From Haliea sp. (GTDB lineage: Bacteria > Pseudomonadota > Gammaproteobacteria > Pseudomonadales > Halieaceae), in assembly GCA_002862985.1 (NCBI GenBank), contig PKCY01000142.1:1-44427 (forward strand): 44,427 nucleotides of DNA, given 5' to 3'. Below the pieces are notes generated by a model. That model was not told where the DNA came from and searched no databases. It saw only the letters and a program-made list of their open reading frames with translations. Positions 18,476 through 26,518 of this stretch are shown piece by piece; the stretch's first letter is position 1, and each line of letters starts with the position of its first letter. A program made the translations under genes and the position numbers.

Positions 18476-19522
18476 TTGTCAATTTACCTTTCTATCTATC
18501 TCTTTCTGGCAATACTGGCGTATGTCAATTTCCCGCGTAAGCAGGAATCCATAGTTCTTGTACTGTTGTACTTCTTTTTTGTATTGTTTGTCGGCACCCG
18601 CCTGGATACGGGATGCGATTTTGAAACCTACTTTCACCGGTTTAGGCAACTGACGCCAGAGTACGCCAGTTTATCGAGCATAACGGAACCTGGCTACTAT
18701 CTGCTCACCTTTGCCATAAAGAAACTGGGTATGGACTTTGTTTGGGTGAATGTCATTGGCGCTTCGATATTCTTCTATTTCCTGTTCAAGCTCTCCAGAA
18801 ATCATCCACGGCCACTGCTACTGATCACCCTGACATTTTCAATGCTGATTGTTCAACTGTCTATGTCCGGCCTTAGACAGGCACTAGCTGTAGCGTTTTT
18901 GATGGGCGCGCTGGATGCATTTATGAAGGGGCGGCGGATACACGTGGCGATCTATATCTTGATCGGATCAACTTTTCACCAGTCAGTGATCATACTATTG
19001 CCGCTGGCCTTTATGGTGGGGCGATCTTTTTCAATGGCGCGGGTACTAGCGGCCATGGTCGTGCTGATGCCAATCGCGGTGTACCTGCTTTCGGATCGAA
19101 TGAGTGTGTACCAGGACAGATACCTAGAGCAGATCTACGGCGAGATGAATTCCGGGGGGGCCATATTCAGATTGGGAATCCTCGTTCTCACTGCCCTATT
19201 ATTCGAAATTTACAGTAAAAAAATGGCCCGGCTACACCCCAATGCTTACTCCCTGATGCGCCTGTTTTCCCTGGTATCTTTTGCTCTAATACCCGTACTG
19301 CTCATCAATTCTGTCGCTGCCCATCGACTAATTTACTACGTCGTTCCAATGCAGGCTTTTACTCTCGCAGCACTGCCAGCTGCAATTTTTGTTCGTACGA
19401 AGTGGATTAAATTGGCTACGATGTTTCCAATCGGATTGTATATCGCTTACATTTTGGTGTGGTTTTCGATATCTCGGCATGCGCACATCTGCTACATTCC
19501 ATATAACAGCTATCTTCTTTAG
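18476..19522 (+). CDS. EpsG-like polytopic membrane protein (polysaccharide polymerase)
   Basis: This 348-residue protein is almost entirely membrane helices (roughly nine to eleven), with a periplasmic-type loop containing GTRLDTGCDFETYFHRF near the N-terminus. That layout matches the EpsG family of repeat-unit polymerases, which link lipid-borne repeat units outside the inner membrane. The start is a TTG at 18476 with AGGG six bases before it; no ATG is available before the first helix. A second polymerase/ligase-like gene lies at 34.1 kb. Confidence 0.8.
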   Translation: MSIYLSIYLFLAILAYVNFPRKQESIVLVLLYFFFVLFVGTRLDTGCDFETYFHRFRQLTPEYASLSSITEPGYYLLTFAIKKLGMDFVWVNVIGASIFFYFLFKLSRNHPRPLLLITLTFSMLIVQLSMSGLRQALAVAFLMGALDAFMKGRRIHVAIYILIGSTFHQSVIILLPLAFMVGRSFSMARVLAAMVVLMPIAVYLLSDRMSVYQDRYLEQIYGEMNSGGAIFRLGILVLTALLFEIYSKKMARLHPNAYSLMRLFSLVSFALIPVLLINSVAAHRLIYYVVPMQAFTLAALPAAIFVRTKWIKLATMFPIGLYIAYILVWFSISRHAHICYIPYNSYLL

Positions 19523-19542
19523 ATTGACGCCAACAACGCAAT

Positions 19543-20739
19543 ATGCCGGATATCGACAACTCCCTTCCGCATGCCATCATTCTGGGGCTGTCGCCCACTG
19601 GTCTCTATGCTGCTCGTGAACTGAGCCACCTGGGCGTACCTCTGCTGGGTGTTGACAGGGAGTTTAGCTGCGGCTCGCTGTCACGCCATTTTCGATACGG
19701 GAACACGGTTTGGCACGAACCCAGCCTAGACGATCTGATGTTCCGGCTCACACAGATTTTTTCACATAGCTCTCACAAGCCAGTCCTGATCCCTACCAGC
19801 GATTACTACATCAAATTCGTCACTACGAACTACCAACAACTTGCGACGCTGTTTTCTATCGCCGACTGTTACAAGGCGTCGGCTGCAACGCTTCTGAATA
19901 AATTTACATTCCATGAGCTGTGCGCAACGCATGGAATTCCAACTCCTGGCGTATGGAAATTATCTAATGTCTCAGATATTGGTAGCCTGATTAGTGAAAT
20001 TTCATTCCCATGCATACTCAAACCAACACTGGTTCATCTTGCCAGGGCTTTCATGCGCGGCAGGAAAGTGTTGATTATGCGCAACCAGGAGGAATTGATT
20101 TCCGCGGTGAAAGAACTACCTCCCGAGACGGGTATCTGGATGATTCAGGAAATTATCCCCGGCGCAGAATCTCAGATAACGCTAGCTGCTGGATACGCCG
20201 GGGGTTCTTTCGAAAAATGCGATATGTTCACCGCGAGAAAACTTCGACAATATCCTTCGGGGTTCGGATCCGCATCAATGGTCATTAGTGAACACTGCAG
20301 TGAAACTAGAGATTTGACATCACAACTTATGCAGTCGATCGGCTTTCAGGGAGTTTATGGTTCCGAATTCAAACGAGACCCGCGAGATGGTCAACTGAAG
20401 ATTATTGAAATTAATCCAAGGCCAAGTCTCTGGTTTCATCTCAGCCATGTTGCGGGCAAACGACTGGTTGAAAGAGCTTACTGTGACTTGGCCGGACTGA
20501 CTCCACCCATCAAAGTTCAGCAACGCGATGGTGTTGTCTGGCAATACCTGATCAAGGATATGGCCTCACTTTTATTTTACAAATTCCGAGGAGGCAATTT
20601 TGTGTTTCCAGCGCCCGACCTGTCCGCAGGCGGGAAAAAAGCACAACACTGCTGGCCAGTTTTCAGTATCTCAGACCCACTACCCGCTCTGGCAGAGATT
20701 TATATTTATGTGACCAAATTTGTGCGGAGAGCTTTTTGA
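19543..20739 (+). CDS. ATP-grasp ligase-like protein
   Basis: This 398-residue protein has an ATP-grasp layout. An N-terminal Rossmann-like part begins AIILGLSPTGLYAARELSHL. A central ATP-binding part contains FPCILKPTLVHLA and the metal-binding IIEINPRPS. ATP-grasp enzymes join a carboxylate to an amine or similar group through an acyl phosphate. In this locus uronic acids are the obvious carboxylates, so amidation of a sugar acid is a reasonable guess; nothing in the sequence names the substrate. Its stop overlaps the TTG of the deacetylase gene, suggesting the two act together. Confidence 0.8.
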   Translation: MPDIDNSLPHAIILGLSPTGLYAARELSHLGVPLLGVDREFSCGSLSRHFRYGNTVWHEPSLDDLMFRLTQIFSHSSHKPVLIPTSDYYIKFVTTNYQQLATLFSIADCYKASAATLLNKFTFHELCATHGIPTPGVWKLSNVSDIGSLISEISFPCILKPTLVHLARAFMRGRKVLIMRNQEELISAVKELPPETGIWMIQEIIPGAESQITLAAGYAGGSFEKCDMFTARKLRQYPSGFGSASMVISEHCSETRDLTSQLMQSIGFQGVYGSEFKRDPRDGQLKIIEINPRPSLWFHLSHVAGKRLVERAYCDLAGLTPPIKVQQRDGVVWQYLIKDMASLLFYKFRGGNFVFPAPDLSAGGKKAQHCWPVFSISDPLPALAEIYIYVTKFVRRAF

Positions 20740-21578
20740 AGATGCTTATAGTTAATGCTGATGATTTTGGTCTAACGCATAGCGTGAATGAAGCAATCGT
20801 TGAAACATTCGAAAAGGGGAGTGTCAGCAGTACCACTCTGATGGTTAACACCGGCGCAACCGATGATGCAGTGAACAAAGCAAAGCGCCATCCGAACCTG
20901 GGAGTTGGACTGCATTTCAACTTAACCCTGGGACAACCTGTATCAGATATCAACAGTGTTCGAACTCTGGTCGACGCTTCGGGGGACTTTTACTCAAGGG
21001 GTGAAATTGCACGACGAATTCTCCTCCGGCGGATAAACCGGATGGAAATTGAGCGGGAGCTACTAGCGCAATTCGAGCGTATCAAAGGTTTGGGGTTACG
21101 CCCCACCCATATCGACAGCCACCAACATGTACACGCCTTTCCCTGGTGTTTTGATGCCATTGCTAGTCTTTGTAACCGGGAGCAGCTGCCGATGAGAATG
21201 CCCTGGGTCCTGAAATTTGGTTCGAATACAGCGCCAATTGCACGAAAGGTTCGTCAACAGTTTCTGCGGAGGATGCTATCCCGGAATCAGCGGGTCTGGG
21301 ATGGGCTCGTGCGGTGGAATGACGGTTTCGGTAGCGTATTTGATCTGGGTACAATACCGGAATATCTAGCCACTGATCACTACCGAGCAATTCTGGAATC
21401 ATCGCCAGCGGGTATCTTCGAGCTGATGGTGCACCCCGCCCGGGAGGCCGGCGAACTGGAAGGTCTAACGCAAATAGGCCGTGTGAGCGAAAATGAATGG
21501 CGCTTTTTATGTTCAGATTGCCTACCTGCTTTGATTTCAGAGCTAGGATTTACTCTCGGCAGTTACAGAAGTCTCTAA
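20736..21578 (+). CDS. ChbG/YdjC-type carbohydrate deacetylase
   Basis: This 280-residue protein has the family start LIVNADDFGLTHSVN, where the aspartates and a histidine bind metal. It also has GVGLHFNLTLGQPV and the paired histidines of THIDSHQHVHAFP. Known members remove N-acetyl groups from amino sugars such as diacetylchitobiose; here the target is probably an amino sugar of the repeat unit. The TTG at 20736 gives MKMLIVNADDFG, which matches the usual family start, and overlaps the preceding TGA. An ATG two codons later (20742) is the alternative; GGAGAG at 20726-20731 could serve either. Confidence 0.88.
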   Translation: MKMLIVNADDFGLTHSVNEAIVETFEKGSVSSTTLMVNTGATDDAVNKAKRHPNLGVGLHFNLTLGQPVSDINSVRTLVDASGDFYSRGEIARRILLRRINRMEIERELLAQFERIKGLGLRPTHIDSHQHVHAFPWCFDAIASLCNREQLPMRMPWVLKFGSNTAPIARKVRQQFLRRMLSRNQRVWDGLVRWNDGFGSVFDLGTIPEYLATDHYRAILESSPAGIFELMVHPAREAGELEGLTQIGRVSENEWRFLCSDCLPALISELGFTLGSYRSL

Positions 21579-21585
21579 AGTGCCT

Positions 21586-21600
21586 GACAATTCGCAAGCT
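21586..21600 (+). repeat. 15-bp direct repeat, copy 1 (intergenic)
   Basis: GACAATTCGCAAGCT lies in the gap before the glycosyltransferase gene. It is repeated perfectly at 21687-21701, inside that gene. Confidence 0.7.
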
Positions 21601-21627
21601 AGTTGATATTAGTATGACGAGTCGCTC

Positions 21628-22758
21628 ATGAAGATCATCACAATATCTGCAAATACTTCATGGTACCTGTTCAATTTCCGTGCTTCGACAATTCGCAAGC
21701 TCCGGGATGAGGGCTTCCGGGTAGTCTGCCTGACACCGGATGACGAATATCGCCACAAGCTTGTCAGCGAAGTGGGCTGCGAATGGTTGCCCCTGACCAT
21801 GAATAACAAGGGTAGCAACCCCTTTCAGGACGCAGGACTGGTGTGGCAGTTTTTTCGCCACTACAAAAAACTGAAGCCAGCCGCAGCCTTGCACTTTACC
21901 ATCAAAAATAATGTCTACGGCACCTGGGCAGCCAGAAGTCTGGGTATACCAGTCATCAACAATATCTCAGGGCTGGGTACAGCCTTTATCCACCGTGGAT
22001 TTGTGTCCTTTGTGGTGCGGTTCCTTTACAGAACCAGCCAGCCCTTTGCGTATTGCATTTTCTGCCAAAATGAAGATGATTTAGCGCAACTGGTAACCGC
22101 CAAACTAGTCCCACCGAGGCTGTTGAAACTACTGCCGGGCTCCGGCGTTGACCTGAACCGCTTTCAGCCAGAGCTGAATAAAGATCACGGCGGCCCTTTT
22201 CGCTTTCTCTATGCAGGGCGAATGTTGGCCGACAAAGGTCTTGGTGAACTGATTTCTGCGGTAAGTTTGCTTAACCGCACAGAACCTCGGTGCGTACTGT
22301 GGTTAAGTGGGTTTTCCGATGCGGGCAATTCATCTGCTGTCTCAAATGATCAACTCAATGAATGGGCTGCACAGTCCTGGATCGAATGGCTGGGACCCAC
22401 AGATCACATCGAAACAATATATGCCAACGTAGATTGCGTCGTACTACCCTCTTATCGCGAAGGGATGCCCCGCAGCTTGCTAGAGGCAGGTGCTATGGGT
22501 CGGCCAGTTGTGGCAACAAATGTTCCCGGTTGCAGGCATATAATTGAGGATGGCTTTAACGGCTTACTTTGCGAGCCAAGAAGCAGCGACTCGCTACACC
22601 AGGCAATGCGACGAATGATGAATATGAGTACTGAGGATAGGCGGGAAATGGGTCAAAATGGCCGGACGCGGGTTGCCGAACGATTTGGCGAGCAGCTGGT
22701 AGTAGAAACGACCACAGAGGCGGTGAACTCTGCGATTAATTTTTCGGAGTCCCATTAA
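21628..22758 (+). CDS. Glycosyltransferase family 4 (PglA-like)
   Basis: This 376-residue GT-B enzyme starts ISANTSWYLFNFRASTIRKL and continues with LHFTIKNNVYGTWAARSLG and NNISGLGTAFI. These segments are typical of the PglA/AmsK-like GT4 group that acts on undecaprenyl-diphosphate-linked sugars. The donor half has FLYAGRMLADKGLGEL and YREGMPRSLLEAGAMGRP, the E-x7-E region. It probably adds an early sugar to the primer made by the WecA-type enzyme. It is the last gene of the plus-strand operon and converges on the nucleotidyltransferase gene, 55 bases away. I see no clear terminator between them. Confidence 0.9.
   Translation: MKIITISANTSWYLFNFRASTIRKLRDEGFRVVCLTPDDEYRHKLVSEVGCEWLPLTMNNKGSNPFQDAGLVWQFFRHYKKLKPAAALHFTIKNNVYGTWAARSLGIPVINNISGLGTAFIHRGFVSFVVRFLYRTSQPFAYCIFCQNEDDLAQLVTAKLVPPRLLKLLPGSGVDLNRFQPELNKDHGGPFRFLYAGRMLADKGLGELISAVSLLNRTEPRCVLWLSGFSDAGNSSAVSNDQLNEWAAQSWIEWLGPTDHIETIYANVDCVVLPSYREGMPRSLLEAGAMGRPVVATNVPGCRHIIEDGFNGLLCEPRSSDSLHQAMRRMMNMSTEDRREMGQNGRTRVAERFGEQLVVETTTEAVNSAINFSESH
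21687..21701 (+). repeat. 15-bp direct repeat, copy 2 (coding)
   Basis: This is a perfect copy of 21586-21600, 101 bases downstream. It encodes residues about 20-25 of the glycosyltransferase (within STIRKL). The intergenic copy may be left over from a local duplication or recombination. Confidence 0.7.
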
Positions 22759-22813
22759 CGCGATTCCGGAAACTACCCGAGCGTCAAAGAATTTAGTGAA
22801 AAGCCCCGGAACT

Positions 22814-23914
22814 TCAGATTATGTCCAACCGTGCCAAATAGCCGCGTAGTTTCATCGGACTATGCATCAGTGAGTGGGTGAGGTGTTGGATCCGGGCATA
22901 AATATCGAGGGTATTGCTCACCGCAACTGAATTCATACGCATTTCCATAAGTCGCATGCGCTGCGCTACCGACAAGCCACCCCTGGCGGAGAGCGCCTCT
23001 GACGAATATTGCCCCATTAATTCTGTCACTAACTGTGCGAAAAGCGCTTCGGCATTGCCACAATACTGCGTAATCAGGCCAAAATCCAGGCGCCGGTCCG
23101 CCGCTTCCTGTATGTGCAAGTAATCGCAAGCCTCGCGTACGGGAAAACTCTGCCGCGCCATATACCCATCGTGAACAAACTTCCCTAGGACTAAATGAAT
23201 GATCTGAAACTCAGGAGATGGAATACGAAAACGCGCCCCATTTATCTCATGTGTCAATGCGCTGGCCAGGAAGGGCTCCAGCAATTTTTTTTGCTGCCAA
23301 CACGCAGGGAGAAAATAACGATGCAACTCAACGATCGCGGGGCAGCCGTCTTTCATCAGTTCGGGCAGATGATGATGACTCCGGCTTTTTTCCACTGCCG
23401 TCTGAACGTCCCGAAGCTGAACTGGCACTTTTTCATTGCCAGTAAAATCATAGAAGCTATAGCCGTCGTCAATAAGTCGCTCAGCGGCCAGTTCCAGTTG
23501 TCCGGGGGCTACCAGAAAATCGATATCCACCTGCTTTCGAAAGCCAAGATTGTTGCGGTTCGTGACCAGGAGCTGGGCAGTCCCCTTCAGAAAAACGGGA
23601 TCAATCCCAGCTTTATTCAGAACTTTGGCGAGTTTTAGAGCCTGCGCGCTGATTTTCATGTTGCGCATTGTGTTTTGGCGCAAAGCCCGTGTCATTTCTT
23701 CTTCGACTGAATTCTCAAGCGATAGATCGTCTCCGATTAGCTCCGCAACGCGCAACGCAAGCGCCGGCAATACATCGTGGTAACTGGCGGTCTCCACCAA
23801 ATGCCGTAAACCACTAGTAGTCAACTCTTGCAGGAGCACTGCATCGCCAACAGGGCCTAACGCCCTGCAAAGCAATCGAAACTGTGACCAATTTGTTGAC
23901 GGTCTGCTATTCAC
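22814..23914 (-). CDS. Family-5-type nucleotidyltransferase of unknown substrate
   Basis: This is an uncharacterised nucleotidyltransferase (NTP_transf_5-like) of about 366 residues. The fold signature is VFLKGTA followed by QVDIDFLV, whose spaced aspartates are the likely metal ligands. Further family segments are AIVELHRYFLP and FQIIHLVLGKFVHDGY. Such proteins recur beside HPr-kinase-like and PqqD-like proteins, and in some kinase-containing lasso peptide clusters; their reaction is not established. The GTG at 23914 has GGGA six bases before it. A TTG at 23935 would add seven residues but has no visible ribosome site. It is the last gene of the minus-strand operon that begins with the HPr-kinase-like gene. 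Confidence 0.82.
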   Translation of the reverse strand: MNSRPSTNWSQFRLLCRALGPVGDAVLLQELTTSGLRHLVETASYHDVLPALALRVAELIGDDLSLENSVEEEMTRALRQNTMRNMKISAQALKLAKVLNKAGIDPVFLKGTAQLLVTNRNNLGFRKQVDIDFLVAPGQLELAAERLIDDGYSFYDFTGNEKVPVQLRDVQTAVEKSRSHHHLPELMKDGCPAIVELHRYFLPACWQQKKLLEPFLASALTHEINGARFRIPSPEFQIIHLVLGKFVHDGYMARQSFPVREACDYLHIQEAADRRLDFGLITQYCGNAEALFAQLVTELMGQYSSEALSARGGLSVAQRMRLMEMRMNSVAVSNTLDIYARIQHLTHSLMHSPMKLRGYLARLDII

Positions 23915-24055
23915 ACATATCCCGCTACGCAGCAATGTCGGGGATTGATGATACCTTCATCCCAGCAGAAAGATCATTTGATTTGATGCCGACATTGCGC
24001 AGAGTGAAACAGACGGGCAATCCAAGGCTTAAGTCCGCCTGTCGTTACCGAATGC

Positions 24056-24985
24056 TTAACCCGGCTTCCGGGCGTCGCCCTTTCTTGCCAACAACACTAT
24101 CGTACTCCCCAGCCCGGTTTTTCCCACTACCGCATTGGCGACGTCGAGCATAAAGCTTGCCGAAGAACTGCCACGCAGTCTATGGCGCAGACGCTGATCA
24201 GACTTGCGTGAGCTGTCCACTTTCACTGCATGTGATCTCCCACGCGACTTCGGTCCAAGTCGTTCTCGCAGGGCGCGTTTCAGCAGAGAGGGTGATAGAT
24301 TCCGGGTCGTGACCTGCTCAATCTCAAAACCACAACTCTCAACCACACGGGCCAACTGCTCAGGAGAAAATAGCACCAGGTGCTCGGGATCAAAGGCTCG
24401 CCAGCTACTTTGTGCAATCTTCGCGTCAAGGCTCTGCACATTAGGTGTCGTTATATAAAGTAAGCCACCGGGCTGCAAAAGCGTTGCGGCTTTAGAGATA
24501 TACGACACCGGATCGACTAGATGTTCAACCAGCTCAAACATGCTAATGACGTCAAATACTCGATTTCCGATATTGTGAAAGTCCTGATTTGAGACCGGAG
24601 CTCCCAAACGCTGTGCCGTCTGCACGGCAGATGGCGTTATTTCTATCCCCCAAGCGTCCCATCCGGCTTCCTGCGCCCGATAGACGAAGTGACCCTTTCC
24701 ACATCCAACATCTAGCAAACACCTGCCATTCGCTTGTGCATCCAGACGCTTTAACAATAAACGGTATCGCTGCGCATTGACCTCAGGATAAGCTTCATCT
24801 TTTGTAAGCTGCGACCAGCCGGCTTGGTAACCGTACAAAAGTTTTTCGTCCTCGAGGCCGAAGTCTTTGCGAAATACACTCTTACAATGTGCGCACTTTT
24901 GATAACGAAGGAGCACACCGCGCTTTTCAGTGCTATGCAGTTCCCCAGACTTCTCACCTCCGCATGCGGGACAAACGAGTAGCAT
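24056..24985 (-). CDS. Class I SAM-dependent methyltransferase with zinc ribbon
   Basis: From the ATG at 24985 the protein has 309 residues. Four cysteines, C5, C8, C31 and C34 (CPAC and CAHC), form an N-terminal zinc ribbon. A Rossmann methyltransferase follows with LLDVGCGKGHFV (motif I), FDVISMFELVEHLVDP and LLYITTPNVQSL. The ATG is preferred to the upstream TTG at 25105 because the homology starts here and GGAG lies before it; the TTG would run into the flippase gene. Such methyltransferases in polysaccharide loci modify sugars or the lipid-linked chain end, which is inference here. The C-terminal part (about 240-280) is Arg/Ser-rich. Confidence 0.85.
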   Translation of the reverse strand: MLLVCPACGGEKSGELHSTEKRGVLLRYQKCAHCKSVFRKDFGLEDEKLLYGYQAGWSQLTKDEAYPEVNAQRYRLLLKRLDAQANGRCLLDVGCGKGHFVYRAQEAGWDAWGIEITPSAVQTAQRLGAPVSNQDFHNIGNRVFDVISMFELVEHLVDPVSYISKAATLLQPGGLLYITTPNVQSLDAKIAQSSWRAFDPEHLVLFSPEQLARVVESCGFEIEQVTTRNLSPSLLKRALRERLGPKSRGRSHAVKVDSSRKSDQRLRHRLRGSSSASFMLDVANAVVGKTGLGSTIVLLARKGDARKPG

Positions 24986-25088
24986 CAGGGCGTCTCCAGT
25001 CCTGATCGCAAAGTTGTCATAGTGGAGGCCGTCTCGTCTGAGTACAGGTATTGAACCGAAGTACCACCAATAAATACATTCGATCTTT

Positions 25089-26420
25089 TCATTTTCCACC
25101 ACCAATGATCAGACCCAGAGGCGTGCAAGCTACTCCTAAGAGACGCCGTACGGATCGCCCTAAAAGTACATTCCACACCAGAGTGGAAACCAGCGTCGCA
25201 ATGGCAGCCCCCGACACACCATAGGACGGTATAAGGACGGCATTCAACCCCACATTGATCACCGTCGCAATTGTCAAACCACGCAATGTGGTGCGCTCAT
25301 GCCCGGACATATTGAGCAGACTGACACAGGAACCATAGAAGGCGTTAACGACTTGTCCGACGATGAGAATAACCATAGGCTCATACGCTAAACGAAAGGG
25401 CTCTCCGTACAGCAGGCTTAGAATTAAAGGGCCCGCGAGCACCAGCAATGCTGCCACTGGTAACGCAGTCCCCAGAGCCCAGGCTGCACCGGTTGCGGCC
25501 ATCCGCCCAAGGCTGGCGATGTCTCCGCGGGAATGCAGTCGCGCGAAGCTAGGTACGATCACCAAATTGACAACGGTAAGGCCGACCAACGTAAGACTGG
25601 CGGCCGATGCTGCAATTTTGTAGAGGCCCACCTCCTCGGCAGTACGCCAGATACCCAACATCAGAATATCGAGATTTTGAAGTACGATTTGCATACCCGC
25701 TATCATCGCCAGTGGCCAGACCGCCCGATTCCACTCATGCTTGCAGCTAGCATCTTCAGGTGCATTTTTAATTTCAGCAGGTACTGCACGCAACAGAATG
25801 GTAGCTCCAAAAGCAAAAGCCAGCGCTGTTGCTGCAACTTGCAGGCCCATGGCCCACGCTGCCGAAAGCGGTGTACCCACAATCGCAGCCACCGCCAATA
25901 CAAAAACAAAACAGCCGGGACGAACCAGACTCTCAGGCAGCTGTCCGAGAACTGGGCGGTGTAGCCCTCCTAACGCGGCCCCCCTCACCAGTGCAAGCGC
26001 GATGAGTGGGATCAATGCCAGACTAACGAAGACCGATGGTAATCCGCCGGGTGGCAGAGCTTCTTCCTGCACCCATGCACACAAACCGATTACCGGAATC
26101 ACAACTGCGGAGGCGAAGATTATGCGGCGGCTAGCCCAGGTCCAGACCCCGCGCACCCGCGCCCAGCTGCGGCTCGATTCGAACCGCGCCGTTTCGCGCA
26201 ACACCAGAGTAGGAATTCCCATCTGCACCGGGAGTCCAGCGATCGCCACTAGGGCAAGTGCGAAAGAATAAAGACCCAACTGAGCGGGGCCCAGGACTCG
26301 AGCCAGTAATATCGAGCCCAGTATCATCAGGCCAAGAGAAGCACCGCGCAAAAAAAAGCCCCCCACACCGGCGCGAAAATATTTTAATTCGCGCAGTTGC
26401 GTCAACTTCTTCGGTTTCAC
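25089..26420 (-). CDS. Oligosaccharide flippase (Wzx/MATE-like)
   Basis: This 443-residue protein has about twelve to fourteen membrane helices. Its N-terminus reads LRGASLGLMILGSILLARVLGPAQLGLYSFALAL in pattern, the classic start of the polysaccharide-transport/MVF flippase group. It should flip undecaprenyl-diphosphate-linked repeat units across the inner membrane. It stands between the Wzc-like kinase and a methyltransferase in the export operon. The ATG at 26420 fits the usual short cytosolic N-terminus. It is complete with no anomalies. Confidence 0.9.
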   Translation of the reverse strand: MKPKKLTQLRELKYFRAGVGGFFLRGASLGLMILGSILLARVLGPAQLGLYSFALALVAIAGLPVQMGIPTLVLRETARFESSRSWARVRGVWTWASRRIIFASAVVIPVIGLCAWVQEEALPPGGLPSVFVSLALIPLIALALVRGAALGGLHRPVLGQLPESLVRPGCFVFVLAVAAIVGTPLSAAWAMGLQVAATALAFAFGATILLRAVPAEIKNAPEDASCKHEWNRAVWPLAMIAGMQIVLQNLDILMLGIWRTAEEVGLYKIAASAASLTLVGLTVVNLVIVPSFARLHSRGDIASLGRMAATGAAWALGTALPVAALLVLAGPLILSLLYGEPFRLAYEPMVILIVGQVVNAFYGSCVSLLNMSGHERTTLRGLTIATVINVGLNAVLIPSYGVSGAAIATLVSTLVWNVLLGRSVRRLLGVACTPLGLIIGGGK

Positions 26421-26518
26421 TTTAACGCCTGAGATTGCAGAAATGTCACTTGGAAAAACCGTGCTTAAAATCCAATAACCTGTCCCGACAAGCCGGTTGA
26501 GGCATCACCCCAGTACAG

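Noticed and set aside
25741-26271. 176-codon plus-strand frame within the flippase gene
   Set aside because: Antisense shadow of a well-supported membrane protein; its Ala/Thr/Arg-rich translation is typical of such shadows.
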